From JBJYIN01 sp046237015 (GTDB taxonomy: Bacteria > Pseudomonadota > Gammaproteobacteria > Enterobacterales > Enterobacteriaceae), in the NCBI RefSeq assembly GCF_046237015.1, contig NZ_JBJYIN010000014.1, positions 1-64,000 on the forward strand: a stretch of 64,000 bases of DNA, given 5' to 3'. The notes beneath the pieces were generated by a model. The model worked only from the letters and a program-made list of their open reading frames with translations. It was not told the DNA's origin and made no database searches. This document shows, in pieces, positions 9,079-18,196 of this stretch (positions are counted from its first letter, which is position 1; every line of letters starts with the position of its first letter). A program made the translations under genes and the position numbers.

Positions 9079-10257
9079 TTAACCAGCGTTAGCCCGAATG
9101 ATGTTGCTAATCATTTGATTGACAGGGGTGAGATCCAACGATAAAGCATCGCTGGCATAAGCCGGTGTATCCCGAGGCGTTTCAGATAACGCTTTACCTG
9201 CTACGTTTGCGGTATCAACGTTAACCAATGCGGATAAACCGATACGCAGAGGATGTTCTTCCACCTGTTTGGCATCCAGTTCGATACGAACAGGCAGACG
9301 TTGGACAACCTTGATCCAGTTACCGGTGGCATTTTGCGCTGGCAGCAAGGAAAATGCGCTGCCGGTCCCCATATCCAGGCCGACAACTTTGCCCTGATAA
9401 ACCACATCATCGCCATAGATATCAGCGATAACTGTTGCGGGCTGACCAATACGCATGTTCGCTAGCTGTGTTTCTTTAAAATTGGCATCAACCCATAGGT
9501 GATTGGCTGGAACAATGGCCATTAGCGCGGATGCTGTTGTGATCCTGGCACCCACCTGCACGCTACGGCGCGAAACGTAGCCATCGACCGGACTCACAAT
9601 CCTGGTACGCTGTAAAGCCAGCCAGGCATCTCGCATTGCTGCTGCGGCCTGTTGTACCGCGGGCTGTTGATCCAATGGGGTATCCATGACGATGGCCTGA
9701 TTAGCGAGATATTGCTGCTTAGCCACTTCCAATGAGGCTCTGGCGCTCGCCACGGCATCACGCGCATGCTGAACTTCTTCACGACCAATCGCATTAACGT
9801 TACCCAATGCTTCACGGCGGTTTAGATCGCTTTGCGCTTTACTCAACTCGGTCTGACGTAGCTCGATGTTGGCTTGATACTGTTTGCCGTTAATGATGAG
9901 TTGATGCGTTTGGCGCACGCTGCTGGCAAGCGCGGTTTTTGCCCGCTCAAAAGTTTGTTGCGCATCGATCTGGTCCAGTTCAACCAGCACATCGCCTTGT
10001 TTAACAAAATCGGTATTGTCGACATTGACTCGAGTGACGCTTCCCGTCACTTGTGCCATTACCTGAATCTGATTACCTGCGATGTAAGCATCATCTGTGC
10101 TTTGATGGTGTCTAAGGATCAGAAACCAGTAAATTAGCCAGGCGGCGCCGAGTACAAGAAAAACAAACGTCATTAGCGTGAGGATCTGTTTACGCTGTCT
10201 TTTCTTGTTTTTCTGCAAAGGCTGCGGGGATACCTGTTTTTCCACGTTTTCACTCAT
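9079..10257 (-). CDS. emrA: Multidrug efflux membrane-fusion protein EmrA
   Basis: Periplasmic adaptor anchored by one N-terminal transmembrane helix (about residues 25-47), linking EmrB to the outer-membrane channel. I start it at 10257 (MSENVEKQVSPQP), which gives 392 residues and matches the E. coli N-terminus; the frame extends upstream to 10425 without support. The segment YWFLILRHHQSTDDAYIAGN is characteristic. A biotinyl-lipoyl-like half-motif, a long coiled coil (about 115-215) and a beta-barrel region follow. GAGA lies upstream of the start. Confidence 0.94.
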   Translation of the reverse strand: MSENVEKQVSPQPLQKNKKRQRKQILTLMTFVFLVLGAAWLIYWFLILRHHQSTDDAYIAGNQIQVMAQVTGSVTRVNVDNTDFVKQGDVLVELDQIDAQQTFERAKTALASSVRQTHQLIINGKQYQANIELRQTELSKAQSDLNRREALGNVNAIGREEVQHARDAVASARASLEVAKQQYLANQAIVMDTPLDQQPAVQQAAAAMRDAWLALQRTRIVSPVDGYVSRRSVQVGARITTASALMAIVPANHLWVDANFKETQLANMRIGQPATVIADIYGDDVVYQGKVVGLDMGTGSAFSLLPAQNATGNWIKVVQRLPVRIELDAKQVEEHPLRIGLSALVNVDTANVAGKALSETPRDTPAYASDALSLDLTPVNQMISNIIRANAG

Positions 10258-10527
10258 GGGTGTCTCTCTTTGTTTTTTACCGGATATCGCGGCTTTTATT
10301 GCCGTTAGTGATAGCCCGTCAGGAAAAAATGTACCGCATCGCGGTAATATGCCGACATGTTTATTGTGCAGGCAGCAGAGTCTGTTATGGTGTTTCCTCG
10401 CTGTTATTCGCGCTGGGAAACGCAATGGGTCTTTTCAGCGGAAAACACCATCTACCCGATGACATAATCATTGGGTGGAATCAGGGGTATTGAGGGTAGT
10501 AACGTTTTTGTTTTAACTACTGGTTAG

Positions 10528-11043
10528 TTACAGATCTTTTATGTCGTCCATTTCATCCAGTCTGGTCAGTAGCTTCCGCATAAGCACTTCCAACTGTCTT
10601 TGCTCATCACCTTCAAGAACTGACCAGAGAAAATGGAGACTTTTGTGCTGCGGAGGAAGTAACTGATCGAGAAACGCTTTTCCTGCCTCTGTCATATGTA
10701 AATGCAGACAGCGGCGATCGCTATTGCTTTCGCGTCTTTCAATCCATCCTCTTCTTTCTAACTCGTCGGCAATGCGTGTCGCATTGGTGCGCGATGACCC
10801 TAGCGCTGCGCTGAGTTCCGATGGTTGGATACTATAAGATTCCTGCGATTCCAGCGTAATTAATGCCATAAACAGGGTTTCATTAATCCCTTGTTCCTTA
10901 AGAATTCTATTCCTGTGCTCCAGGATTTTGCTCTGCATGTGCATACATAAACGCATCAGCAACACTTCCTGATAGGGGAAGTCAGGTTTGCGTGAAGCGC
11001 GCAACGTTAGCATTTGTTCGACAGGGGTAAATGAACTATCCAT
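10528..11043 (-). CDS. mprA: MarR-family repressor of emrAB (MprA/EmrR)
   Basis: Represses its own operon emrRAB and is relieved by uncouplers and phenolics in E. coli. The 171-residue product starts at 11043 (MDSSFTPVEQML), the conserved enteric N-terminus; a GAGG lies 11 bases upstream, a little far. The winged helix-turn-helix spans about 50-115, with SELSAALGSSRTNATRIADE as recognition region and ERRESNSDRRCLHLHMTEAG as wing. Gap to emrA is about 270 bp. It is first gene of the operon. Confidence 0.94.
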   Translation of the reverse strand: MDSSFTPVEQMLTLRASRKPDFPYQEVLLMRLCMHMQSKILEHRNRILKEQGINETLFMALITLESQESYSIQPSELSAALGSSRTNATRIADELERRGWIERRESNSDRRCLHLHMTEAGKAFLDQLLPPQHKSLHFLWSVLEGDEQRQLEVLMRKLLTRLDEMDDIKDL

Positions 11044-11172
11044 TTTTATATGAACCTCATTAATCACGGCCTGTATAGTAACGAATGTTACTAACTGGGT
11101 AAATGCGAAAGCGGGTTAATTCTGTGTCAGAACGTAAGTAAAATACATGTGAGTAACAAATTGATGGGATGT

Positions 11173-11201
11173 TATACCCGCCATACTTCGGGTTGCAGGC
11201 G
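11173..11201. repeat. Solitary end of an ERIC-like repeat
   Basis: The sequence beginning TATACCCGCCATACTTCGGG and continuing into TTGCAGG matches the terminal arm shared by the longer ERIC-like elements at 30531 and 34948, but no partner arm is present. It appears to be a degraded fragment lying just past the end of ygaH. Confidence 0.5.
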
Positions 11202-11203
11202 TA

Positions 11204-11533
11204 TCAAAACAATTTAAATGCGATGCCATAGCATAAGGCACCTAATAGCGTAGCAAAAACAATACTACGCGTTTTGTAAAAGCTTCCCGTCAAAGTCGTA
11301 AAACCGACCAGCGTCGGTATCAACCTTTCGTGATGGGTGAGGATATCCGGCACGCTGGAAACAATTAGTAAAGCACAAATGGAAGCAATGCCAATGCTAT
11401 CCAATAGCAAGGCCGTTTTACCGCGCTGTAACGATCCTGATGCACGCGAGGAACCCAACCTCAAAGGTAGATAGCGAAACAGATAATTGACCAGACCAAC
11501 AATCAGACCAATCAGAATGACTTGTGTACTCAT
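11204..11533 (-). CDS. ygaH: AzlD-family subunit of branched-chain amino acid exporter (YgaH)
   Basis: Small membrane partner of YgaZ; in E. coli the YgaZH pair exports L-valine and L-methionine. The 109-residue product has three to four predicted membrane segments and the conserved stretch GLVNYLFRYLPLRLG. ATG at 11533 overlaps the ygaZ stop codon as ATGA, showing translational coupling; the longer frame to 11566 is not needed. Confidence 0.9.
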   Translation of the reverse strand: MSTQVILIGLIVGLVNYLFRYLPLRLGSSRASGSLQRGKTALLLDSIGIASICALLIVSSVPDILTHHERLIPTLVGFTTLTGSFYKTRSIVFATLLGALCYGIAFKLF

Positions 11534-12276
11534 GGTGTTGCCTGCGATGGTGTGGTGGGTTGGCAAAGCGCAGCCAGACAGCCGCTGCCGATACCGATGA
11601 GGATCGCTGCCGGAATTGAAGATATCAGCAGTCCGAGCAGCGCCCCGCCTAACGAGCAGGCGACAATCAGGCTCTGGCGACGTTTAAATGAGGCCAACAG
11701 AAAACTCAAAAACAGGGCGGGAAGCATAAAGGAGAGCGCGGCTTCCACCGCTGGGTAATCATTCAGTGGGCCATTGCCGAAGAATGCGCCGACAACGGTT
11801 CCTAACACCCATGAGAGCCAGGCGCATAGCGCGACGCCGAGCATCCAGTTTTCTGACCAGCGCCGGTTATTTCGAGCCAATCGAGCAGTGGCCGCAGCAA
11901 AAACTTCATCGGTCAGACCGAATGCCCACAGCGCTGTTTTACCCGTCGGTAGCCGTTGCAAAATACGGTGGCGTAATGCCGGGCCATACAGCACGTGTCG
12001 AATATCCATCGCCATCACGGTGAGTGCCGCGACCCAAATCGACATCCCGGCGCTTAGCAGCGCAGTAATCACGAATTGGCTGGCACCCGCATAGATAATG
12101 CAGGACAGAAAAATCCCTTCGAATGGCGTAAATCCCAGTTTGACGGCGTTCATACCGAAAGCGAAAGCGACGGGAACATAGCCGATCATAATAGGCAGAC
12201 TATCGAATATGCCTTCTTTGAAGGAGGCGCCAGTGGTGGCAAGTTTCTGTTGGTCTGATGTATTCACTGTATCCAC
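11530..12276 (-). CDS. ygaZ: AzlC-family subunit of branched-chain amino acid exporter (YgaZ)
   Basis: Large membrane subunit of the YgaZH valine/methionine exporter, with the family segments SLPIMIGYVPVAFAFGMNAV and CIIYAGASQFVITALLSAGM and several hydrophobic helices. The open frame reaches 12324, where its first codon is TTG; GTG codons at 12276 and 12267 give an N-terminus closer in length to E. coli YgaZ (245 residues). None has a strong Shine-Dalgarno, so the start is uncertain by up to about 20 residues. Coupled to ygaH by a 4-bp overlap. Confidence 0.88.
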   Translation of the reverse strand: MDTVNTSDQQKLATTGASFKEGIFDSLPIMIGYVPVAFAFGMNAVKLGFTPFEGIFLSCIIYAGASQFVITALLSAGMSIWVAALTVMAMDIRHVLYGPALRHRILQRLPTGKTALWAFGLTDEVFAAATARLARNNRRWSENWMLGVALCAWLSWVLGTVVGAFFGNGPLNDYPAVEAALSFMLPALFLSFLLASFKRRQSLIVACSLGGALLGLLISSIPAAILIGIGSGCLAALCQPTTPSQATP

Positions 12277-12399
12277 GAGGCTTGAAGGAAAACGCTTAAT
12301 CTGACAGGCCGATAACCATATCAAAGCGTTATCGGGATTTCACGTTTTGTGGACGCTCATCGATCTTTCATTCAATGCAGCGTGATTGTTCTGAGAACG

Positions 12400-13590
12400 T
12401 CAGGCGATCTGGCGCTCATAATGGCGACCTTGCCACCACACCAGCAGATTTAATGCGCTGATACTGCTGCCTGCGGCACAGACGCCCAGCCAACCCCAGT
12501 GCTGATAAGCGGCGGCGGAAATCAGCGAGCCCAGCGCGCCACCGATGAAATAGCTGGTCATATACCCGGCGGTCAGGCGATTACGCGCTTCGGGCATCAT
12601 CCGGTAGATGACGCTCTGATTCGTGACGTGTACACCCTGAACGGCGAGATCGAGCGCAATGATACCGATAATCAGCGCGATAACCGATTGAACACCCCAT
12701 GCGACAAACAGCCAGGACAGCAGCAAAATCAGTAGACCCGCGATGGTTGTTTGGCTGGCCTTTCCTTGATCGACCAACCGTCCTGCCCGCGACGCGGCCA
12801 GCGCGCCAGCAGCCCCGACGAGACCAAACAGGCCGATCACGCCTTCGGAGTAATGATAGGGCGGTGCGGCCAGCAGGAAAGCCATGGATGTCCACAGAAT
12901 GCTGAAATTGGCAAAAGAGAAGCAGCCCAGCAAGGCTCGGGTGCGCAACAGCGGCGTTGTTGCGAATAACCTGAAAATTGAGGCGAGCAACTGCGGATAA
13001 TTCAACGTATTTTCCTGATGAATACGCGGTAGCGCACGCCAGAGAATCAGCGCCATGACGATCATCAACGAACTGGCAACCCAGTAAACGGTACGCCAGT
13101 CTCCCAGCGATGCTAGTGCGCCCGCTACCGTTCGCGCCAGCAGAATGCCCAGTAGCAAGCCACTCATAATCGTGCCGACCACTTTGCCGCGAGTTTCAGG
13201 CGTTGCCAATGTTGCGGCAAGTGGCACCAATATTTGCGCAACAACAGAAAACAACCCGGTTAATGCTGTGCCGGTAATCATCAACCATAATGTGGTGGAA
13301 GATGCCGTAATCAACATCCCGCCAGCGGCAAGCAGCGTCATGCTGACAATGAGCGCCCGTCGCTCAAACATATCGCCCAGTGGAACCAGAAACAACAAAC
13401 CGACGGCATAGCCGAGTTGGGCTGCCGTCACGATAAATCCTGCCTGATTGACGGAGAGTTCGAATGCTCTGGCGATCGTTTCTAGCAATGGTTGAGCGTA
13501 ATAATTACTCGCAACAGCAAGACCTGTAGCAATAGACATAATGAGGGTCAGCGACAGGCTGAGCCCCTGTTGTTTTGACTGAGATGGCAT
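12400..13590 (-). CDS. ygaY: MFS transporter, YgaY-like
   Basis: A 396-residue, 12-helix major facilitator carrier. The segments GLLFLVPLGDMFERRALIV (loop 2-3 motif A) and GYMTSYFIGGALGSLISAAA are typical of drug/metabolite exporters of this group. The position between ygaZ and proX is that of E. coli ygaY, which is broken in K-12; here the frame is intact. Substrate is unknown to me. Nothing suggests an operon with proX, since a terminator and about 140 bp separate them. Confidence 0.75.
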   Translation of the reverse strand: MPSQSKQQGLSLSLTLIMSIATGLAVASNYYAQPLLETIARAFELSVNQAGFIVTAAQLGYAVGLLFLVPLGDMFERRALIVSMTLLAAGGMLITASSTTLWLMITGTALTGLFSVVAQILVPLAATLATPETRGKVVGTIMSGLLLGILLARTVAGALASLGDWRTVYWVASSLMIVMALILWRALPRIHQENTLNYPQLLASIFRLFATTPLLRTRALLGCFSFANFSILWTSMAFLLAAPPYHYSEGVIGLFGLVGAAGALAASRAGRLVDQGKASQTTIAGLLILLLSWLFVAWGVQSVIALIIGIIALDLAVQGVHVTNQSVIYRMMPEARNRLTAGYMTSYFIGGALGSLISAAAYQHWGWLGVCAAGSSISALNLLVWWQGRHYERQIA

Positions 13591-13693
13591 AGTTTACGGT
13601 AGTTAATGTGATGTTAATACGATGAGTATGGCGAGTAGTATCAGGCAGGTGATAACGAGATGCTAGAAAATATTGTCACGGCGTAAAGAAATA

Positions 13694-13712
13694 AAGGCGG
13701 CAATGCCGCCTT
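13694..13712 (-). terminator. Terminator of proVWX
   Basis: The 8-bp perfect stem AAGGCGGC / GCCGCCTT with loop ATT is followed on the minus strand by TATTTCTTT. It lies directly after the proX stop codon. Confidence 0.75.
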
Positions 13713-13731
13713 GGTCGTTAAGTTAAATCGA

Positions 13732-14736
13732 TTATTTCGCTGCGTCGGCCGCTGTTTTCACCCAGCCATCAAACTGCTGCTGGTGGGCTTGGATCCAACC
13801 ATCGACATGGCGTTCAATATCCTGTTGAGAGCCTTGCCCTTCATGCATACGCAGGTTCTGCGCATTCACATCGGCAATGGGCAGTTTCATAATAGAAAAC
13901 AGCTTGGCGGCCGCTGGGTTTTTCTCTGCCCATTCTTTGTTTGCAGCAATTTTCATCACGTTGACTGGGAAGCCGTAATCAGCGCCGTTAGGCAGTTTGG
14001 TACTGGTTCCTTTCATTTCTCCCGGTTGAGAAGAGAAAGGCACCTGTAACCAGACCACATCTCGTCCCGGTACTAATACATCACTGACCCAGTATGGGGT
14101 CCAGGTATAGTAAAGAATGGGTTTACCTTCTTTGTAACGGGTAATGGTATCGGCAATCATCGCAGCATAGTTCCCTTGATTATGCTCAACGGTATTGGTT
14201 AAGCCATAGGCGGGAAGATGATTATTGATCGCGGCTTCACATCCCCAGCCTGGCGTACAACCCGTTAAGTCCGCTTTGCCATCGCCGTTAGTATCAAACA
14301 GCTTGGCTATCTTCGGATCTTTTAACTGTTCAATATTCGTGATCTTGTATTGTTCTGCGGTTTTCTTATCGATCAGATAACCCTGCGCAGCGCCCGATAC
14401 GTAGACGCCTTCACGATAGAATTTCGCATCACCGCCGGCAGCCTTATATTGGTCAGCATGCAACGGATCCCAACTTACTGCGATAAACGTTGCATCACCG
14501 GAAGCGATCGATGTGTAAGCAACGTTGTAATCCACTTCACGAATCGGCTGTACGTCATAACCCAATTTCTCAAGAGCCCGACTAACCAGCAGCGTTTGGA
14601 AGGTTTCCTCTGAAATCGTGCTTTGCACGGGGATAACCGTGACGCCTTTGCCGGGTTGCTCGTTTTCGGCGGCGTAAAGCGATGTACTCAATAGTGCCGT
14701 GGTCAGGACCGCTGCCCAGATTTTTGTTTTATGCAT
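13732..14736 (-). CDS. proX: Glycine betaine/proline betaine periplasmic binding protein
   Basis: Periplasmic receptor of the osmotically induced ProU ABC importer. The 334-residue product has a signal peptide (MHKTKIWAAVLTTALLSTSLYA, with cleavage before AENEQ). The segment TGCTPGWGCE carries the two cysteines that form a disulfide in E. coli ProX, and tryptophans that can form the betaine cage are present. It is the last gene of proVWX, followed by a hairpin terminator. Confidence 0.95.
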   Translation of the reverse strand: MHKTKIWAAVLTTALLSTSLYAAENEQPGKGVTVIPVQSTISEETFQTLLVSRALEKLGYDVQPIREVDYNVAYTSIASGDATFIAVSWDPLHADQYKAAGGDAKFYREGVYVSGAAQGYLIDKKTAEQYKITNIEQLKDPKIAKLFDTNGDGKADLTGCTPGWGCEAAINNHLPAYGLTNTVEHNQGNYAAMIADTITRYKEGKPILYYTWTPYWVSDVLVPGRDVVWLQVPFSSQPGEMKGTSTKLPNGADYGFPVNVMKIAANKEWAEKNPAAAKLFSIMKLPIADVNAQNLRMHEGQGSQQDIERHVDGWIQAHQQQFDGWVKTAADAAK

Positions 14737-14775
14737 GATGGTTCCCTCTTTATTTATGTGGGTAAGGCTGCCGCG

Positions 14776-15960
14776 TTATTGTTTGATAAAGGGACGGGTT
14801 ACCAGGCCAATCGGGCCGACGGTATACCAGCTTTTATTCCCTTTACTCCGTTTATCACGGCCCAGAGACTGGGTAAGACGGTCAAGAATAATGGCCAGGA
14901 TAACGATGCCGACACCACCGACCGCCGCCAGACCCATGTCCAATCGACCAATACCACGCAACACCATTTGGCCTAAGCCGCCGACGGCGATCATGGAAGC
15001 AATGACGACCATTGACAGCGCCAGCATCAGCGTTTGATTTACCCCAGCCATGATGGTCGGCATGGCCAGCGGTAGCTGAACCTTAAACAGCATTTGCCGA
15101 GGGCTGGCTCCGAAGGATTCAGCGGCTTCAATTAAATCTTCCGGCACCTGACGAATCCCCAGAATGGTCAGACGGATGATGGGGGGTAAGGCAAAAATGA
15201 TGGTGACGACTACGCCCGGTACGTTACCGATACCGAACAGCATGACAATCGGCACCAGATAAACAAATGCCGGTGTCGTCTGCATCGCATCCAGCAAGGG
15301 GCGGATAACTTTGGCCGCTCGCTCGCTACGGGCCAGCCAAATTCCCATGGGCAGACCAATCAGTATGCAGAAGAACAAGGCCGTTAACACCAACGCTAGC
15401 GTGATCATCGCTTGTGACCATGCGCCGATCGCACCGATCGCAATCAGGGAGATCAACGTGGCAATCCCCATGCCAAGGCTCGACATCTGCCAGGCGAGCA
15501 ATGAGAACACCAGAATGGCGATCGGTGCCGGCATACCAAGTAGCAATTGTTGAAAGCCGCTCAGTATGAAGTCTACAGGTACGCGAACACCCTGGAAAAC
15601 GGGTCTGAAATGTAAAACAACCCAGTCGATACCGTGTGTAACCCAGCTATCTAGCGGGATCAACGTATCTTTGAACGGATCGAGAATATTGAAATGTTCT
15701 GGCGTAGCCGGTGTGGCGCTATTCAACCAATCACTACTTTGCTGGGTAGCGTCGGCGCTATTTGCCGTTCCTCCGCCCCAGGCATCGGAACCGGTCGCGG
15801 CATCTTGTGCTGATGGTTGATCCGCCGGAGCCGCTTGTGTGGTTGACCAGGGATCGCTTTGTTCCGCGGCACCATTCTGGCTCTGGTTTGCAGCCTGATC
15901 GGTGCCTTGTTCATGGACGTCGTGAGTACTTTCCCACGGGTTTGATGTTGATTTACTCAT
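14776..15960 (-). CDS. proW: Glycine betaine ABC transporter permease
   Basis: Inner-membrane channel of ProU. The 394-residue product has a long hydrophilic N-terminal extension (about residues 1-95, rich in Ser, Thr, Gln, Ala and Asp, with repeated Trp-containing pieces) before the membrane domain. It is about 40 residues longer than E. coli ProW, mostly in that extension. The EAA loop is seen as EAAESFGASPRQMLFKVQLP. Its ATG overlaps the proV stop by 8 bp. Confidence 0.95.
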   Translation of the reverse strand: MSKSTSNPWESTHDVHEQGTDQAANQSQNGAAEQSDPWSTTQAAPADQPSAQDAATGSDAWGGGTANSADATQQSSDWLNSATPATPEHFNILDPFKDTLIPLDSWVTHGIDWVVLHFRPVFQGVRVPVDFILSGFQQLLLGMPAPIAILVFSLLAWQMSSLGMGIATLISLIAIGAIGAWSQAMITLALVLTALFFCILIGLPMGIWLARSERAAKVIRPLLDAMQTTPAFVYLVPIVMLFGIGNVPGVVVTIIFALPPIIRLTILGIRQVPEDLIEAAESFGASPRQMLFKVQLPLAMPTIMAGVNQTLMLALSMVVIASMIAVGGLGQMVLRGIGRLDMGLAAVGGVGIVILAIILDRLTQSLGRDKRSKGNKSWYTVGPIGLVTRPFIKQ

Positions 15961-17155
15961 TGGTCACTCCTTCCTTATCCAGCGCCTGTAGCAACATTCC
16001 TTTGGAAATGATGCCTATGTACTCGTTGTTTTCTCCGATAACCGGGACGGCACAAGGGGCTTGTGCGACCTGGGAGATCAGTTCATTGAGTGACATATCG
16101 GCGGGCACGGGGGCCGGATCGGAAAGCAACGCCTGTTCAAGCGGCTGTTGCGTTTTCAATGCCTGTTTCAGTGAATCAATGGAGACGATGCCAATAAATT
16201 TTTGTCCGCGTTCCAGCACGTAGCCATAATCACGGTCTTCATCCTGTAGAATCTTCAGTGCCGAACGGGGGCCGACGCCAGGCGTTTTACGGATCAGCGT
16301 GACCGGACGACGGCGAGCAATATCTTTAGCACTGAAAACATGGCTGATATCCACACCACGGAAGAAGGTACGAACATACTCGTTAGCGGGATTGTTCAGG
16401 ATCTCGTCTGGCGTACCGACCTGAATCACTTCACCGCCATGCATGATGGCGATACGGTCACCGATACGCATGGCCTCGTCCAGATCGTGTGAAATGAAGA
16501 CGATGGTGCGCTGATTACGGGACTGAAGTTTGATTAGTTCGTCCTGCATTTCCGTGCGAATCAGTGGATCCAACGCCGAAAATGCTTCGTCCATTAGCAG
16601 GATATCTGGGTTGTTTGCCAGTGCTCGCGCCAGACCGACTCGCTGACGCATCCCACCCGAGAGTTCATCCGGGTAGGAATGGGCATAGGCTTCGAGCCCG
16701 ACCTGCTGAAGGGCATTCAGTGCTTTTTGTTCACGTTCCGCTTTAGGCAGACCCGCGAGTTCCATACCGAAGGCGGTATTACTGAGAATATTCAGATGCG
16801 GCATTAGCGCAAAAGACTGGAACACCATACTGATTTTTTTGCGGCGGACATCACGTAGCGCCGTATCGGATATCTGAGCGATATCTTCACCATCAATCAG
16901 AACCTGACCTCGAGTCGGTTCTATCAGACGATTGAGAAGGCGTACCATGGTGGATTTACCCGAACCGGATAATCCCATGATGACAAATATCTCGCCTTCT
17001 TCAATGGCCAGACTGGCATCTTTCACACCGATTGTTAGGCCGGTTTTCTCAAATATCTTATCTTTACTCAAGCCCTTATCAATCAGCTTGAATGCGCGAT
17101 CCGTGTGCTCGCCAAATACCTTGTAAAGGTTCTTTACTTCAAGTTTTATTGCCAT
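15953..17155 (-). CDS. proV: Glycine betaine ABC transporter ATP-binding protein
   Basis: ATPase of ProU, 400 residues. Walker A is GLSGSGKST near residue 60, the signature LSGGMRQR near 165, and Walker B ILLMDEAFSALD near 184, followed by the switch histidine in VFISHDLDEA. Two C-terminal CBS units (about 280-400) are the ionic-strength sensing part in this family. First gene of the operon. In enterics the 5' part of proV carries a negative element bound by H-NS; I cannot judge that from sequence. Confidence 0.96.
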   Translation of the reverse strand: MAIKLEVKNLYKVFGEHTDRAFKLIDKGLSKDKIFEKTGLTIGVKDASLAIEEGEIFVIMGLSGSGKSTMVRLLNRLIEPTRGQVLIDGEDIAQISDTALRDVRRKKISMVFQSFALMPHLNILSNTAFGMELAGLPKAEREQKALNALQQVGLEAYAHSYPDELSGGMRQRVGLARALANNPDILLMDEAFSALDPLIRTEMQDELIKLQSRNQRTIVFISHDLDEAMRIGDRIAIMHGGEVIQVGTPDEILNNPANEYVRTFFRGVDISHVFSAKDIARRRPVTLIRKTPGVGPRSALKILQDEDRDYGYVLERGQKFIGIVSIDSLKQALKTQQPLEQALLSDPAPVPADMSLNELISQVAQAPCAVPVIGENNEYIGIISKGMLLQALDKEGVTNE

Positions 17156-17223
17156 GAAATGATTGTCTTCCTGTGGTCGTTTATAATTCTATAACGTCGT
17201 CCTGATAATGGTTGAACATATTT

Positions 17224-17251
17224 ACCCTATCATAATGAGATTCTGAGACAA
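17224..17251 (-). promoter_or_regulatory. proU promoter, P2-like
   Basis: Read on the minus strand, TTGTCT is followed by a 16-bp spacer and TAGGGT. This matches the layout and much of the sequence I recall for the osmoregulated sigma-70 promoter P2 of E. coli proU (TTGCCT, 16 bp, TAGGGT). It lies about 70 bp upstream of proV. The weak minus-10 with GGG is the known feature. Confidence 0.75.
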
Positions 17252-18011
17252 CCCCCTTTGCTCTGAATGACAATGGGAGAAAGGAATTGATTGATGTGAT
17301 CTTGATATCATTTTTACACATGGTTTTGTTACTGATAATGCTAATTCAGTGTCATGGTTTTTATATAAAATAATAATTATAAACAATGTGTTATGTGTTT
17401 TTGTCTTTTGCTGTTAAATAAGTTTTTTTTCTTTGATAGTGAATGGAGATTATTCTTGTATTTATCGCAATAATATAAAGGATAAGAATTTTTTGAATAT
17501 TGTCTTATAGACACAAAAATGGTGTGATTTATGTGCATGAATGACTCATCGAGTGTCACTATACCGATTCAGTATAGCCGTGATATATGATACGCCAGCA
17601 TGGTATGGATAACGGGAAATTTGTACTCAAATAGCGTGATATTGAAACGTTCATATTCTGTGATCCAATGGACCCGATATATTGGGAATCTGTGTTGGCT
17701 ATCCACAATAATTTCACCATATATGAAGGTATTTACTCCCAATCATCCAAGGTATAAACGGTTGGTGTTGAACAAAAATTCGCTCACTAAAATGGTGCCG
17801 TTTTTTAACTTATACTTAACATTATGAGCATGCTATCTCGTTGAGAGGGCAATAATGCGATCCTGAATTGGCCTGCTTTGTGATGATGTTCCGTAAGTTA
17901 GCCGTTATGAAACCGATAAAATATTTCTGTTCGCTTTTTGTGCAACAAATGCCCCATCAAAGTGCATCGATATCTTTGTTTACCATTTGATTTTTAATGG
18001 AAAATTTATCA
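17252..18011. other. AT-rich region between divergent proV and the amide operon
   Basis: About 760 bp with low GC and no convincing gene; short open frames at 17377-17559 and 17600-17827 lack Shine-Dalgarno sites and recognisable products. The AT-rich character fits an H-NS-bound upstream region for proU. At 17784-17799 the sequence TCACTAAAATGGTGCC resembles an NtrC site (GCAC-N6-GGTGC) with one mismatch, which could bear on nitrogen control of the amide operon. Confidence 0.4.
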
Positions 18012-18041
18012 TTGACAAGGCTTTGAATCCCTTCTTATAGT
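18012..18041 (+). promoter_or_regulatory. Sigma-70 promoter of the amide operon
   Basis: A perfect TTGACA at 18012-18017 is followed, after 17 bp, by TTATAG (or TATAGT after 18 bp). Transcription would start near 18048 and read through the hairpin leader. The strength of this promoter suits control by termination rather than by initiation. Confidence 0.75.
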
Positions 18042-18054
18042 GACAGTGACTTAT

Positions 18055-18106
18055 CCGCAAGAACGCCAACGCCGTCGGCTTGTGGTTATGGCAATAGAGC
18101 CCTAGC
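18055..18106 (+). promoter_or_regulatory. Two-hairpin leader, candidate AmiR/ANTAR RNA target
   Basis: Hairpin P1 has lower stem CCGCAAG/CTTGTGG (18055-18061 with 18079-18085) and an upper stem closed by C67-G74 around hexaloop AACGCC (18068-18073), with A first and G fourth as in ANTAR targets; the upper stem has one C-U mismatch. Hairpin P2 (about 18085-18106) has a GGC/GCC stem top with hexaloop AATAGA (18093-18098); here the fourth base is A, a departure from the consensus. The 3' arm of P2 is shared with the terminator's 5' arm, so the two folds exclude each other. Confidence 0.6.
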
Positions 18107-18138
18107 AACGTCATCTGACTTTGCCGGGCTTTTTTTTT
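18098..18138 (+). terminator. Leader terminator of the amide operon
   Basis: Stem AGCCC/GGGCT (18098-18102 with 18126-18130), then GCAA/TTGC and an inner GTC/GAC, followed by nine T (18130-18138). It lies upstream of the first structural gene, and its 5' arm overlaps hairpin P2. This is the expected intrinsic terminator of an antitermination leader. Confidence 0.85.
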
Positions 18139-18196
18139 GCTTTTTTTTCAGACCCGTTTTTTACATCCATTCCTCACATTAAAGCCAGGGGTATTT

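Noticed and set aside
17600..17827. 75-codon plus-strand frame in the proV-amide operon gap
   Set aside because: No Shine-Dalgarno, AT-rich composition without codon bias, and no recognisable product.
17855..17885. Possible sigma-54 promoter (TTGGCC...GTGA) before the amide operon
   Set aside because: The minus-12 GC is missing and a much better sigma-70 promoter lies closer to the leader.
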